DNA from: Williamsia serinedens
GTDB lineage: Bacteria; Actinomycetota; Actinomycetes; Mycobacteriales; Mycobacteriaceae
DNA: 64,000 nt
Assembly (NCBI RefSeq): GCF_024171725.1
Contig: NZ_JAMTCG010000005.1
Coordinates: 62,001-126,000 of the forward strand
Direction: 5' to 3'
In this document: positions 19,031-27,245 of the stretch, piece after piece
How positions within the stretch are numbered: position 1 is the first letter of the stretch
Layout of the letters: every line of letters starts with the position of its first letter
Position numbers and translations under genes: made by a program
Notes under the pieces: generated by a model
The model's input: only the letters and a program-made list of their open reading frames with translations
Databases searched by the model: none
Told to the model about the DNA's origin: nothing

Positions 19031-19416
19031 TTCGTCACCTCGCCACCGCGCGTCGGGCTCGCCCGCGAGATCCCGGTGGCGAACCCGGCTCGGGGTGCGA
19101 GGACACGAGACCGCGGGCGAATCGGGCCGCCCTCGCACGCTCGCCAGTCGTTCGCACCGCCTCGCGTCGTTCGCACGCCGCATGCAGCGTGCGAACGGCT
19201 CGAGAGCGCGCGAGGGATCGACAAAACTCTGCAGTCACAGAGTCAGCGTGAACGTATGGACCGCGCCTACCCGCTCCGTGCAGAGTTTCGTCACCGTGGA
19301 TGCGGGTTCGCCACCGCGCCGCGGGTTCGCCCGCGAACTCCGGGTGGCGAATCTCGGTTCGGGTGGCGAAGCCGTCACATCGCGGGCGAATCGACGATCC
19401 CGCGGGCGAAACGGAC
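19031..19416. repeat. Repeat-dense non-coding region downstream of iniC
   Basis: No credible gene in 386 bp. A 42-bp element with outer arms CGCCACC/GGTGGCG occurs twice in direct orientation (19041-19082 and 19309-19350). Between the copies lie GTCGTTCGCAC twice (19147-19157, 19166-19176), a 10-bp-stem hairpin GTTCGCACGC/GCGTGCGAAC (19169-19196) and a 14-bp inverted repeat (19220-19233 with 19279-19292, 13 of 14 pairs) around 45 bp. GCGGGCGAA recurs near 19116, 19381 and 19401. A 17-mer from the first copy recurs exactly at 32482-32498. It may be a cluster of REP-like elements, a small MITE remnant or a structured RNA. Confidence 0.65.
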
Positions 19417-19965
19417 TCAGATCTTCGGCGCCGCGGCCAACCAGCGAGAGACCGGTGGCAGGAAGATCAGCACCGTCGCGACGACCGCGAGGGCGGCGAC
19501 GGCGAAGGGCAGGACGTTCAGGGCGGGGCTGACGTCGTCGCGGGCGGGGGAGAGGACGGTCCAGAAGCCGATCGACCCGGCGGCGGTGAGGACGCCCATC
19601 GTCGTGAGGGTCGTCCGTGAGCCGGCCAACCGCTCGCGGATGCGTACCGATCCGTAGATCACCAGCAGCAGGACGATGACGACGATCGCGCCGGCACCGA
19701 TCATCGTGATGTCGACAGCGGCACGGATGTCACCCTGCGAGGTCGTCGGGTGGCTGTCGGTGAGGGATCGCCGCAGGGTGGCCCGCACGGTGTCCTGCTT
19801 CAATGCCACCAACACGGCGGACACGACGAGACCGACGAGGGTCACCGCCCACAGCCCGATCGCGGCGTCGACCTGGCGGGGACGGGTCGGATCGACCGGC
19901 TCGCGCATCGGCGCGACGGACACCGGCGGCCGGGACGGGCGGGCAGGCGGGCGATCGTCGGTCAC
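19417..19965 (-). CDS. Hypothetical four-helix membrane protein
   Basis: Unrecognised protein of 182 residues. A Pro/Arg-rich cytoplasmic N-terminus is followed by four predicted membrane helices: AIGLWAVTLVGLVVSAVLVAL, MIGAGAIVVIVLLLVIYGSV, LTTMGVLTAAGSIGFW and VLPFAVAALAVVATVLIFL. The GTG start at 19965 is a choice; an internal ATG about 22 codons later would also keep all helices. It is divergent from the actin-fold membrane protein at 20090, with 124 bp between them. No catalytic motif was seen. Confidence 0.65.
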   Translation of the reverse strand: MTDDRPPARPSRPPVSVAPMREPVDPTRPRQVDAAIGLWAVTLVGLVVSAVLVALKQDTVRATLRRSLTDSHPTTSQGDIRAAVDITMIGAGAIVVIVLLLVIYGSVRIRERLAGSRTTLTTMGVLTAAGSIGFWTVLSPARDDVSPALNVLPFAVAALAVVATVLIFLPPVSRWLAAAPKI

Positions 19966-20089
19966 AGGGCCCGAGCGTAGACGCGACACCCCCTCGGAGT
20001 GGTGGACACCGGCGAGCCGGATTCCCCTGGCCGGCGCGCGGGCCGATAGTGTCGGTCCCGATTCGTGATCGGCAAGGAGGTGAGTCGCG

Positions 20090-21199
20090 GTGAGTCAGGT
20101 GCTGGGCGTCTCCGTGACCGACCTGCAGGTCGCCTCGGTGATCATGGAGGCCGAGACCGGCAACGTGCTCGCCCGCAACACCGCCGACCTCGTCGACGCC
20201 ACCCCCGACTCCGTCCTCGACGCCGTCACGCAGCTCGTCGAGACCGTCCCGTTCGAGGTCGAGGTCATCACGGTCGCCTGCGCCCAGCGGAGCATCCAGG
20301 TCGCCCTCCACAACACGGTCACCGCGGGGAAGTCCGGCGACCCCGAGTGGTACCGACGGACCATCGTCACCGACACCCCCTTCGCGTTCGCGAACGTCGC
20401 TGCCGCACAGTCGGATCAGCGCGGGCAGGTCGTCGTCATCGACCTCGCCGACGAGGCGATCCCGTTCAACGAGTTGTCGATCGCGGCGGTGGACACCGAG
20501 ACCGCGACCGTCGTCGGTGCCGTCCAGCTGCCCGGCGGCGGGCAACGGGAGCCGGTGACCGAGCCGTCGGGTGCCGCGACCGTCGCCGAGGCGTTCCGGC
20601 TCCTCCCGGTCAGCGAGGCCGGACGGACCGGCGTGTTCGTGGTCGGGCCGGGCGCGTCGGTGCCCGGCGTCGCCGCGGCCCTCGAGTACGAGATGCAGCT
20701 GCCGGTGCAGATCGCCGAGGCGCCGACCTACGCGGCCGCGCACGGTGCGGCCCTGCACGGACGGACCCGACTGCGGTCGGGCTCGGCACGGACGCGGTGG
20801 ATCATCCTCGCCGGTGCCGCGCTCGCGGCGTTGGTGCTGGCCATCGTCGTCGCCGTGGTGGTCCTGGTCGCCGACGCGGAGGACTCCCCGACACCGGCGA
20901 ACAGCACGGTCTCGTCCAGCGCGACGCCGTCGACGACCTCGACGCCGAGCACCCCGAGGTCGACGCCGCGCAGCACGACGACCACCACGACACAGGCCGA
21001 GGACACCGACACCCCGACCGAGGCGCCGGCGCCGCAGCAGACGGTCACGGTCACCCCGCCGCCGCGCACGGTGACGCGTACGACGACACCGCCGCCGGTC
21101 ACGACGACGACCCCGGACACCACGACGACGACCTCGGTTCCTCCGGCCAGCGGCGCCTCGCCGGCGGCGTCGGCGGTCAAGCCCTCGGCGAACGGCTGA
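20090..21199 (+). CDS. Membrane-anchored protein with degenerate actin/Hsp70-like domain
   Basis: Protein of 369 residues. The N-terminal 225 or so look like a worn-down Hsp70/actin fold: LGVSVTDLQVASVIM at the place of phosphate-1 and VFVVGPGASVPGVAAAL resembling the adenosine motif. Clear catalytic DxG motifs are missing, so ATPase activity is doubtful. One transmembrane helix (about 237-260, WIILAGAALAALVLAIVVAV) leads to a Thr/Pro/Ser-rich tail (261-369) rich in TTTT and PPP runs, probably outside the cell. GTG 20090 has AAGGAGG 9 nt upstream. The layout mirrors the Hsp70-like protein at 7530-9380, suggesting related sensor or scaffold roles. Confidence 0.75.
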   Translation: MSQVLGVSVTDLQVASVIMEAETGNVLARNTADLVDATPDSVLDAVTQLVETVPFEVEVITVACAQRSIQVALHNTVTAGKSGDPEWYRRTIVTDTPFAFANVAAAQSDQRGQVVVIDLADEAIPFNELSIAAVDTETATVVGAVQLPGGGQREPVTEPSGAATVAEAFRLLPVSEAGRTGVFVVGPGASVPGVAAALEYEMQLPVQIAEAPTYAAAHGAALHGRTRLRSGSARTRWIILAGAALAALVLAIVVAVVVLVADAEDSPTPANSTVSSSATPSTTSTPSTPRSTPRSTTTTTTQAEDTDTPTEAPAPQQTVTVTPPPRTVTRTTTPPPVTTTTPDTTTTTSVPPASGASPAASAVKPSANG

Positions 21200-21209
21200 C
21201 GCGCGACGG

Positions 21210-22370
21210 TCAGACCGGGTCGTGGTCGATGAGCCGACCGGGCACGCCCGCGACGATGAGCGCACGGCGGGTCGTCTCGATCATCGACGACGAGCCCGCG
21301 AGCAGCACCTGTCGTTGCGACCAGTCGTCGGCGGGAGCGACGACGTCGGCGAGTCGACCGATGCGGTGGTCCGCCCGCAAGGTGGCCAGGTCGACGGCGT
21401 CGCCCAGCCACCAGGGATCCGACTCCGTCTCCGACACGAGCGTCACCGAAAGCCACGGGTTGACCGCGGCGAGGTGCAGCAGGCGTCGGGCGTCGTACAG
21501 CTCGCCGGGGTAGCGCGTCCCCCAGAACAGGTGGGTCGGTGCGACGTCGACGCGTCGGGCGAGGTCGTGCAGGATCGCGCGCAGCGGCGCGATGCCGGTG
21601 CCGCCGGCGACCATCAGCGTCGGTCGCCCCGGGTCGACTCTCAGCGTCCCGTGGCTCTGCGCGAGGGTCCACGTGTCGCCCACCGCGGTCTCGGCGACGA
21701 TCGACGTGCTGACGCTGCCGCCGGGCACCGACCGCACGTGAAACTCGATCTCCCCGTGCGGGTTCGGCGGGATCGCGGGTGAGAGGTGCCGCCACACCCG
21801 CGGCCACTGCGGGATGGACACCTCGAGGTACTGGCCGACGTCGAACGCCTCGGCGACGTGCTCGGGGTCGTCGGCGACCAGACGCACCACCGCCAGATCA
21901 CGCGTGAGCCGGTACTTCTCGACCACTTTCGCCGACCACGACGGCGGACCGGGTGCCGTCATCGCCGCCCCGCGCATCACGCCGGTCACCAGGGACGTCG
22001 TCTGCACGGTGGCGACGCCGCCCTCCTCGTCGGGGTCGAGGTCGGCCACGGCGAGCAGTTGGGCGGCGAGCGCGCGCCCGAACAGGTCGTAGTGACTGTC
22101 GACCACCCCGAACTTGCGATGGTCCCGCCCGAGCTGGGCCAGCGTCTCGACGAGCTGGGGATGAGTGGTGGTGTCGGGCAGCGACTCCAGTACGTGGTCG
22201 AGCACTCCGAAGAGCGCCGCACGCTGGTGGGCCATCGTCACCGGGAACAGGTCGCGCAGGTCGGGGTCGGCGGCGAAGAGCCGCGTGTAGAAGTCGTCGA
22301 CGAAGCGGTCGGGGTCGGCGCGGATCGCGTCACGCACCGTCAGCAACCCGTGACGTGCGTGAGTTCCCAT
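21210..22370 (-). CDS. Globin-FAD/NAD(P) reductase (flavohaemoprotein-like)
   Basis: Protein of 386 residues. A globin domain (about 1-140) contains DHRKFGV, whose His is the likely proximal haem ligand. It is followed by a ferredoxin-reductase-type FAD domain (RHLSPAIPP in place of RxYS) and an NAD(P) domain (MVAGGTGIAPLRAI). Relatives oxidise nitric oxide to nitrate or act as oxygen-binding reductases; which applies here cannot be read from the sequence. ATG 22370 is supported by GAGAGGAGG upstream and by the globin beginning at once. It is divergent from an LLM flavin monooxygenase, with 114 bp between them. Confidence 0.87.
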   Translation of the reverse strand: MGTHARHGLLTVRDAIRADPDRFVDDFYTRLFAADPDLRDLFPVTMAHQRAALFGVLDHVLESLPDTTTHPQLVETLAQLGRDHRKFGVVDSHYDLFGRALAAQLLAVADLDPDEEGGVATVQTTSLVTGVMRGAAMTAPGPPSWSAKVVEKYRLTRDLAVVRLVADDPEHVAEAFDVGQYLEVSIPQWPRVWRHLSPAIPPNPHGEIEFHVRSVPGGSVSTSIVAETAVGDTWTLAQSHGTLRVDPGRPTLMVAGGTGIAPLRAILHDLARRVDVAPTHLFWGTRYPGELYDARRLLHLAAVNPWLSVTLVSETESDPWWLGDAVDLATLRADHRIGRLADVVAPADDWSQRQVLLAGSSSMIETTRRALIVAGVPGRLIDHDPV

Positions 22371-22484
22371 GGGCGGCGCGACCTCCTCTCCGACGACGCC
22401 CACCGTACCGATGCCGCCCCACCACTTCGCCTCACCGTGGGTGCAATCGTCGCGGGCGGTGGGCGTCTCGGGTTCGCTGGCAGG

Positions 22485-23903
22485 ATGAGCCGTCCCATCC
22501 GCTTCAACGCCTTCGACATGAACTGTGTGGCCCATCAGTCCCCCGGACTGTGGCGCCACCCGCAGGACCGGTCGTGGGACTACACCACCATCGACTACTG
22601 GGTCGAGCTGGCGCGACTGCTCGAGACCGGCGGGTTCGACGGACTGTTCATCGCCGACGTCCTCGGCACCTACGACGTGTACGCCGGCACCGACGAGGCC
22701 GCCATCCGGCAGGGTGCGCAGACGCCCGTGAACGACCCGCTGCTGCTGGTCTCGGCCATGGCCCACGCGACCGAGAACCTCGGGTTCGGCATCACCACCG
22801 GCACCGGGTTCGAGCACCCCGTGCCGTTCGCGCGCCGCATGTCGACCCTCGACCACCTGACGAGGGGACGGATCGGCTGGAACGTCGTCACCGGATACCT
22901 GCCGTCGGCCGCGCGGAACATGGGCGAGACCGACCAGCTCGCGCACGACGCCCGCTACGACCACGCCGACGAGTACCTGGAGGTGCTCTACAAGCTGTGG
23001 GAGGGATCGTGGGAGGACGACGCCGTCCGCCGCGACCGCGAGGCGGGGGTGTTCGCCGACCCGGCGAAGGTCCACCACATCGGCCACCGCGGTGAGCACT
23101 ACTCGGTTCCCGGGATCCATGTGTCGGAGCCGTCGCCGCAGCGGTCGCCGGTCATCTACCAGGCCGGCGCCTCGCCGCGCGGCATGGCGTTCGCCGCGGG
23201 CAACGCCGAGGCGATCTTCGTCGCGGCGCCCACCAAGGAGATCCTGAGGTCGGTCGTCGGGAAGATCCGTGCCGAGCTCGTCGCCGCCGGTCGGGGTGCC
23301 CACGACGCCCGGATCTACACGCTGCTGACGATCATCACCGACGCCACCGAGGGGGCCGCGCAGGCGAAGGCGGCCGAGTACCGCTCGTACGCCAGCGACG
23401 AGGGTGCGCTCGTGTTCATGTCCGGCTGGATGGGCATCGACCTGTCCGCCTACGACCTCGACGAGCCGATCGGCAACGTCGAGTCCAACGCGATCCAGTC
23501 CGCGGTGGCGGCGTTCTCGCAAGCCGATCCCGACGGCAAGGAGTGGACCGTCCGCGACATCGCCGCCTGGGGCGGGATCGGTGGGATGGGACCGGTCCTC
23601 GTCGGGTCGGGCGCCTCGATCGCGCAGCAGCTGGAGGAGTGGGTCGCCGAGACCGACGTCGACGGCTTCAACCTCGCCTACGCGGTCACGCCGGGGACCT
23701 TCGCCGACGTCGTCGAGCACGTCGTCCCCGAACTGGAGAAGCGCGGCAGCTACGAGCGCGGGTACGCGCCGGGCACGTTGCGCAACAAGCTGTTCGGTCG
23801 GGGAGACCGCCTCCCCGACAACCACCGCGGTGCCACCTACCGCGTCGGCGGGATCAACTCGACCATCGACGACTCGGTGCGGTCGGGCGTCACCGCGTCG
23901 TGA
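22485..23903 (+). CDS. LLM-class flavin monooxygenase, NtaA/DszA family
   Basis: FMNH2-dependent monooxygenase of 472 residues, similar in plan to nitrilotriacetate monooxygenase A and dibenzothiophene-sulfone monooxygenase. Family traits are the N-terminal strand (IRFNAFDMNCVAHQSPGLW), the FDGLFIADVLGTYDVY block, STLDHLTRGRIGWNVVTGYL and the later GGDxxP-like loops. Such enzymes need reduced FMN from a separate reductase; none of the usual small type is adjacent, though a globin-reductase is divergent. ATG 22485 fits the family N-terminus; only a weak AGG precedes it. The 3' end overlaps the convergent TetR gene by 14 bp. The substrate is unknown. Confidence 0.9.
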   Translation: MSRPIRFNAFDMNCVAHQSPGLWRHPQDRSWDYTTIDYWVELARLLETGGFDGLFIADVLGTYDVYAGTDEAAIRQGAQTPVNDPLLLVSAMAHATENLGFGITTGTGFEHPVPFARRMSTLDHLTRGRIGWNVVTGYLPSAARNMGETDQLAHDARYDHADEYLEVLYKLWEGSWEDDAVRRDREAGVFADPAKVHHIGHRGEHYSVPGIHVSEPSPQRSPVIYQAGASPRGMAFAAGNAEAIFVAAPTKEILRSVVGKIRAELVAAGRGAHDARIYTLLTIITDATEGAAQAKAAEYRSYASDEGALVFMSGWMGIDLSAYDLDEPIGNVESNAIQSAVAAFSQADPDGKEWTVRDIAAWGGIGGMGPVLVGSGASIAQQLEEWVAETDVDGFNLAYAVTPGTFADVVEHVVPELEKRGSYERGYAPGTLRNKLFGRGDRLPDNHRGATYRVGGINSTIDDSVRSGVTAS

Positions 23904-24474
23904 GGAACGGCGCGGCGGCCAGGGTCAGCGCCTCGTCGTAGCGGGCGTCGGCGGGGCCGTCGTCGTGGAAGGCCCTGCCGGACAGCTCGAGTCCGACCAT
24001 CCCGTGGGCGACGACCCACAGGTGCGACGCGATCCGGTCGACGTCGCCGGTGAGCAGCCCGGCGTCGACCGCGTCGGCCACGCGGTCGACGAGGGGCCGG
24101 AACGTGGTGTCCGCTGCCGCGCGGTCGTCGTCGGTGAGGACGAGTCCGGCGGGCGGCGGACCGAACATGAGCGCGTACAGGTGTGGTGAGGCGAGCGCGG
24201 CGTCGCGATAGGCGCGCCCGGTGGTGAGCAACGCCTCCATCGGTTCACCGGGGCCGACCGCACCGAGCCTCGCCCCGAGCCGACGAAAGCCTTCGCGGTA
24301 GAGCGCCGAGAGCAGGGTGTCCTTGCCCCCGAAGTGGGTGTAGACGGCCATCGTCGACGTCCCGGCGGCGGTCGCGATCTTGCGGACGGACAGCGCGGCG
24401 GGGCCGGACTCGGCGAGGATGCGGGCGGCTTCGTCGACCAGCCGGCCGGGGAGGTCATCGTTGACGGAGGGCAC
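23890..24474 (-). CDS. TetR/AcrR-family repressor
   Basis: Regulator of 194 residues. The N-terminal helix-turn-helix (ALSVRKIATAAGTSTMAVYTHFGGKDTLL, about residues 26-55) is typical TetR. The C-terminal ligand domain resembles TetR_C_33/WHG types (TGRAYRDAALASPHLYALMF). The GTG start lies 10 bp from a perfect 15-bp palindrome (24485-24499), the probable operator for autoregulation and for control of the divergent DUF2306 gene. It converges on the LLM monooxygenase, which may or may not be a target. Confidence 0.9.
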   Translation of the reverse strand: MPSVNDDLPGRLVDEAARILAESGPAALSVRKIATAAGTSTMAVYTHFGGKDTLLSALYREGFRRLGARLGAVGPGEPMEALLTTGRAYRDAALASPHLYALMFGPPPAGLVLTDDDRAAADTTFRPLVDRVADAVDAGLLTGDVDRIASHLWVVAHGMVGLELSGRAFHDDGPADARYDEALTLAAAPFLTTR

Positions 24475-25003
24475 GAGACCAGCCTATAACAGTGTTATAA
24501 GTCCTGTCGTCGCGGTCCACGCGGTGTGTGCGTCCCTGGCCCTCCTGCTCGGCCCGGTGGTCCTGCTCCGCCGACCGCGCGGTGACACCGCCCATCGATG
24601 GCTCGGCCGCATCTGGGTCGGGGCGATGTACGTAGCGTTGGGGACGTCGATGGGGATCGAGCAGCTGCGGCCGGGTCATCTCAGCCTCTTCCACGCCCTG
24701 ACCGCGTTCACGACCATCACCGTCTCGGTCGGCCTGTGGGCGGCCGTCCGCGGGCGCGTCGCGATGCACCGTCGGTTCATGCGCAACTCGTGGTTCGGCG
24801 TGGTGGGGGCGTTCGTCGGGGCCGTCGCGGTCCCGAGTCGCGACGTCCCACGCCTCGCGGCGCATGATCCGGCGCTGTTCACGGTCGCGGTCGTCGCGCT
24901 CGTCGTCGGGTGCGGGGCAGTCGTCGTCGCCGTCGAGGTGGTCGCGCGTCGCCGGTGGTCGGCGCGGCCGTCGCCGGCCCTGGCGTCCGTAGGGTCGGGG
25001 TGA
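24461..25003 (+). CDS. DUF2306-like membrane protein
   Basis: Polytopic membrane protein of about 180 residues with four hydrophobic helices. The family hallmarks VAVHAVCASLALLLGPVVLL, DTAHRWLGRIWVGAMY and VAMHRRFMRNSWFG are visible. The start is uncertain. TTG 24461 has GGGGAGGT 5 nt upstream and keeps the first helix whole, but overlaps the divergent tetR by 14 bp and places the palindromic operator inside the coding region. GTG 24524 would cut the first helix. The gene is probably repressed by the neighbouring TetR protein. Biochemical function is unknown. Confidence 0.72.
   Translation: MTEGTRPAYNSVISPVVAVHAVCASLALLLGPVVLLRRPRGDTAHRWLGRIWVGAMYVALGTSMGIEQLRPGHLSLFHALTAFTTITVSVGLWAAVRGRVAMHRRFMRNSWFGVVGAFVGAVAVPSRDVPRLAAHDPALFTVAVVALVVGCGAVVVAVEVVARRRWSARPSPALASVGSG
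24485..24499. promoter_or_regulatory. Probable TetR operator, perfect palindrome
   Basis: TATAACA-G-TGTTATA is a perfect 7-1-7 inverted repeat and unusually AT-rich for this genome. It sits 10 bp upstream of the tetR start and within the 5' region of the divergent DUF2306 gene. Position and symmetry suggest it is the binding site of the adjacent TetR protein. Confidence 0.75.
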
Positions 25004-25025
25004 TCGCCGAGCGGGAGGAGCGGGC

Positions 25026-27224
25026 ATGACCGACGAGGGTTCGATCGACGACCGCACCCGTCTGACCCGCGGCGCCGACTTCTGGTCGACCGAGGCGGTG
25101 GGGGAGGTGCCGTCGTTGGTCCTCACCGACGGTCCGCACGGCGTCCGACGTCAGCGTGGCGACGCCGACCATCTCGGGATCGCCGACTCCGAACCGGCGA
25201 CATGTTTCCCGCCGGCCGTCGGACTCGCGCAGAGCTGGGACCGCGACCTCGTCGAACGGGTCGGTGCGGCGCTCGGACGAGAGGCGCGGGCACTCGGGGT
25301 CGACGTTCTCCTCGGACCCGGGGTGAACATCAAGCGGGACCCCCGGGGTGGTCGCAACTTCGAGTACTTCTCGGAGGACCCGGTGGTCGCCGGGACGCTC
25401 GGCGCGGCGTGGGTGACCGGCGTCCAGGGCGCCGGCGTCGCCGCGTCGCTCAAGCATTTCGCGCTGAACCAGGCCGAGACCGATCGGATGCGCTCGAGCT
25501 CTGACGTCGATCCGCGCACCGTGCGGGAGATCTATCTGCGCGCGTTCGAACACATCGTGCGCACCGCCCGGCCGTGGACGGTGATGTGTTCCTACAACCG
25601 GATCAACGGGGTGTACGCCGCGGAGAACCGGTGGCTGCTCACCGATGTCCTGCGCGGCGAGTGGGGGTTCGACGGCCTCGTCGTCAGCGACTGGGGCGCG
25701 GTCCGCGATCGGGTCGCCGCGCTGCGCGCCGGGCTCGACCTGACGATGCCCGGTGACGGTGGGGCCGGTGACGCCGCGGTGGCGGCGGCGGTCGGGTCCG
25801 GTGACCTCGACCCGGCCGACCTCGACCGCGCGACCACGGCGGTGGCCACGCTCGCCCGGCGTACGGCAGCCGGCCGAGACCAGCGCGACGACGTCGACCA
25901 CGATGCGCACCATCGCCTCGCCCGCGAGGCCGCCGCACGCTGCGTCGTGCTGCTGAAGAACGACGACGACGTCCTGCCGCTGCGCGCAGGTGCCCGCATC
26001 GCGGTGATCGGTGAGTTCGCACAGTTGCCCCGATACCAGGGCGGCGGGAGTTCGCACGTGACCGCCACCCGGGTCGACATCCCGGTGGACGAGATCCGTT
26101 CCCGTGCCGGCGACGAGATGGTCACCGCCGTCGCCGGTGTCACGACCGACGGCTCCGGGGACGCGGTCGGTCTCCGTGCCACAGCCGCCGGTGCCGCGGC
26201 CGACGCCGACGTCGCGGTGGTGTTCCTGGGGCTGGGGGAGAAGCAGGAGTCGGAGGGCTTCGACCGCACCGACATCGAACTCCCCTCCGACCAGCTCGAA
26301 CTCGTCGCCGCGGTGATCGCGGCCCAGCCGCGCACCGTGGTGGTGCTGTCGCACGGTGGCGTGGTCCGGGTGGCGCCGTTCGTCGACGACGTCCCGGCGA
26401 TCCTCGACGGCGGACTGCTCGGCCAGGCCGGCGGGGGAGCGCTCGCCGACGTCCTGTTCGGCGCGGTGAACCCGTCGGGCCGACTGGCCGAGACCCTGCC
26501 GGTGCGCCTCGCCGACTGCCCGTCGTATCTCGACTTCCCCGGCGGGCACTCGCATCTGCGCTACGGCGAGGGCATTTTCGTCGGGTACCGCGGATTCGAC
26601 GCCCGCGGTCTCGACGTCGCCTTCCCGTTCGGACACGGCCTGTCCTACACGCGGTTCGCGTACACCGATCTCGACGTGACCGTCGACGACGAGGTGCTGA
26701 GCATCGGTGTGACCGTCACGAACACCGGCCCGGTCGTCGGGCGGGAGGTCGTCCAGGCCTACGTCGGACGCACGGAGTCGTCGGTGACCCGTCCCCCGCG
26801 GGAGCTGAAGTCTTTCGCGGTCACGCCGGATCTCGAACCGTCTGCGTCGCACCGCCTCTCGATGACCATCGACCGGGACGCGCTGGCGCACTGGGATGTC
26901 CGTGTCGACCGGTGGGTCGTCGAGGGTGGTGCCTGGGACGTCGAGATCGGCGCGTCGAGCCGTGACATCCGGCTCGAGGCGTCGGTGACGGTCGCCGGCG
27001 ACGACGTCGACCTGCCGATCACGTGGCAGTCCACCCTCGCCGAGGCGCTGGCCGACCCGGCCGTCGCCGAGGCGCTGTCCTCGTCGATGCCCGACGGCGC
27101 GGGCGAGATGGCCGGATCGGACCTCCTCACCCTCGTCGGGTCGATGCCGCTGGACCGACTGCGGAACTTCGGTCTCACCTCACCCGCACTCATCGACCTC
27201 CTCGGTGATCCCGACGCCGGGTAG
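25026..27224 (+). CDS. Glycoside hydrolase family 3 (beta-glucosidase-like)
   Basis: Glycosidase of 732 residues in the order GH3 N-domain (TIM barrel), GH3 C-domain and fibronectin-III-like domain (GREVVQAYVGRTES). The catalytic nucleophile is the Asp of LVVSDWGAV (about residue 222). Substrate-pocket motifs DGPHGVRR, GRNFEYFSEDP and KHFALNQAETDRM are present. There is no signal peptide, so it probably acts in the cytoplasm on imported oligosaccharides or glycosides. ATG 25026 is preceded by GGGAGGAG. The sugar specificity (glucoside or xyloside) cannot be read here. It is followed 21 bp later by a thioesterase gene on the same strand. Confidence 0.92.
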   Translation: MTDEGSIDDRTRLTRGADFWSTEAVGEVPSLVLTDGPHGVRRQRGDADHLGIADSEPATCFPPAVGLAQSWDRDLVERVGAALGREARALGVDVLLGPGVNIKRDPRGGRNFEYFSEDPVVAGTLGAAWVTGVQGAGVAASLKHFALNQAETDRMRSSSDVDPRTVREIYLRAFEHIVRTARPWTVMCSYNRINGVYAAENRWLLTDVLRGEWGFDGLVVSDWGAVRDRVAALRAGLDLTMPGDGGAGDAAVAAAVGSGDLDPADLDRATTAVATLARRTAAGRDQRDDVDHDAHHRLAREAAARCVVLLKNDDDVLPLRAGARIAVIGEFAQLPRYQGGGSSHVTATRVDIPVDEIRSRAGDEMVTAVAGVTTDGSGDAVGLRATAAGAAADADVAVVFLGLGEKQESEGFDRTDIELPSDQLELVAAVIAAQPRTVVVLSHGGVVRVAPFVDDVPAILDGGLLGQAGGGALADVLFGAVNPSGRLAETLPVRLADCPSYLDFPGGHSHLRYGEGIFVGYRGFDARGLDVAFPFGHGLSYTRFAYTDLDVTVDDEVLSIGVTVTNTGPVVGREVVQAYVGRTESSVTRPPRELKSFAVTPDLEPSASHRLSMTIDRDALAHWDVRVDRWVVEGGAWDVEIGASSRDIRLEASVTVAGDDVDLPITWQSTLAEALADPAVAEALSSSMPDGAGEMAGSDLLTLVGSMPLDRLRNFGLTSPALIDLLGDPDAG

Positions 27225-27245
27225 CGGCCTCGATACGATCCCCCG

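Noticed and set aside
19220-19292. Intact insertion sequence
   Set aside because: The 14-bp inverted repeats enclose only 45 bp with no transposase and no clear target-site duplication. At most it is a remnant or hairpin.
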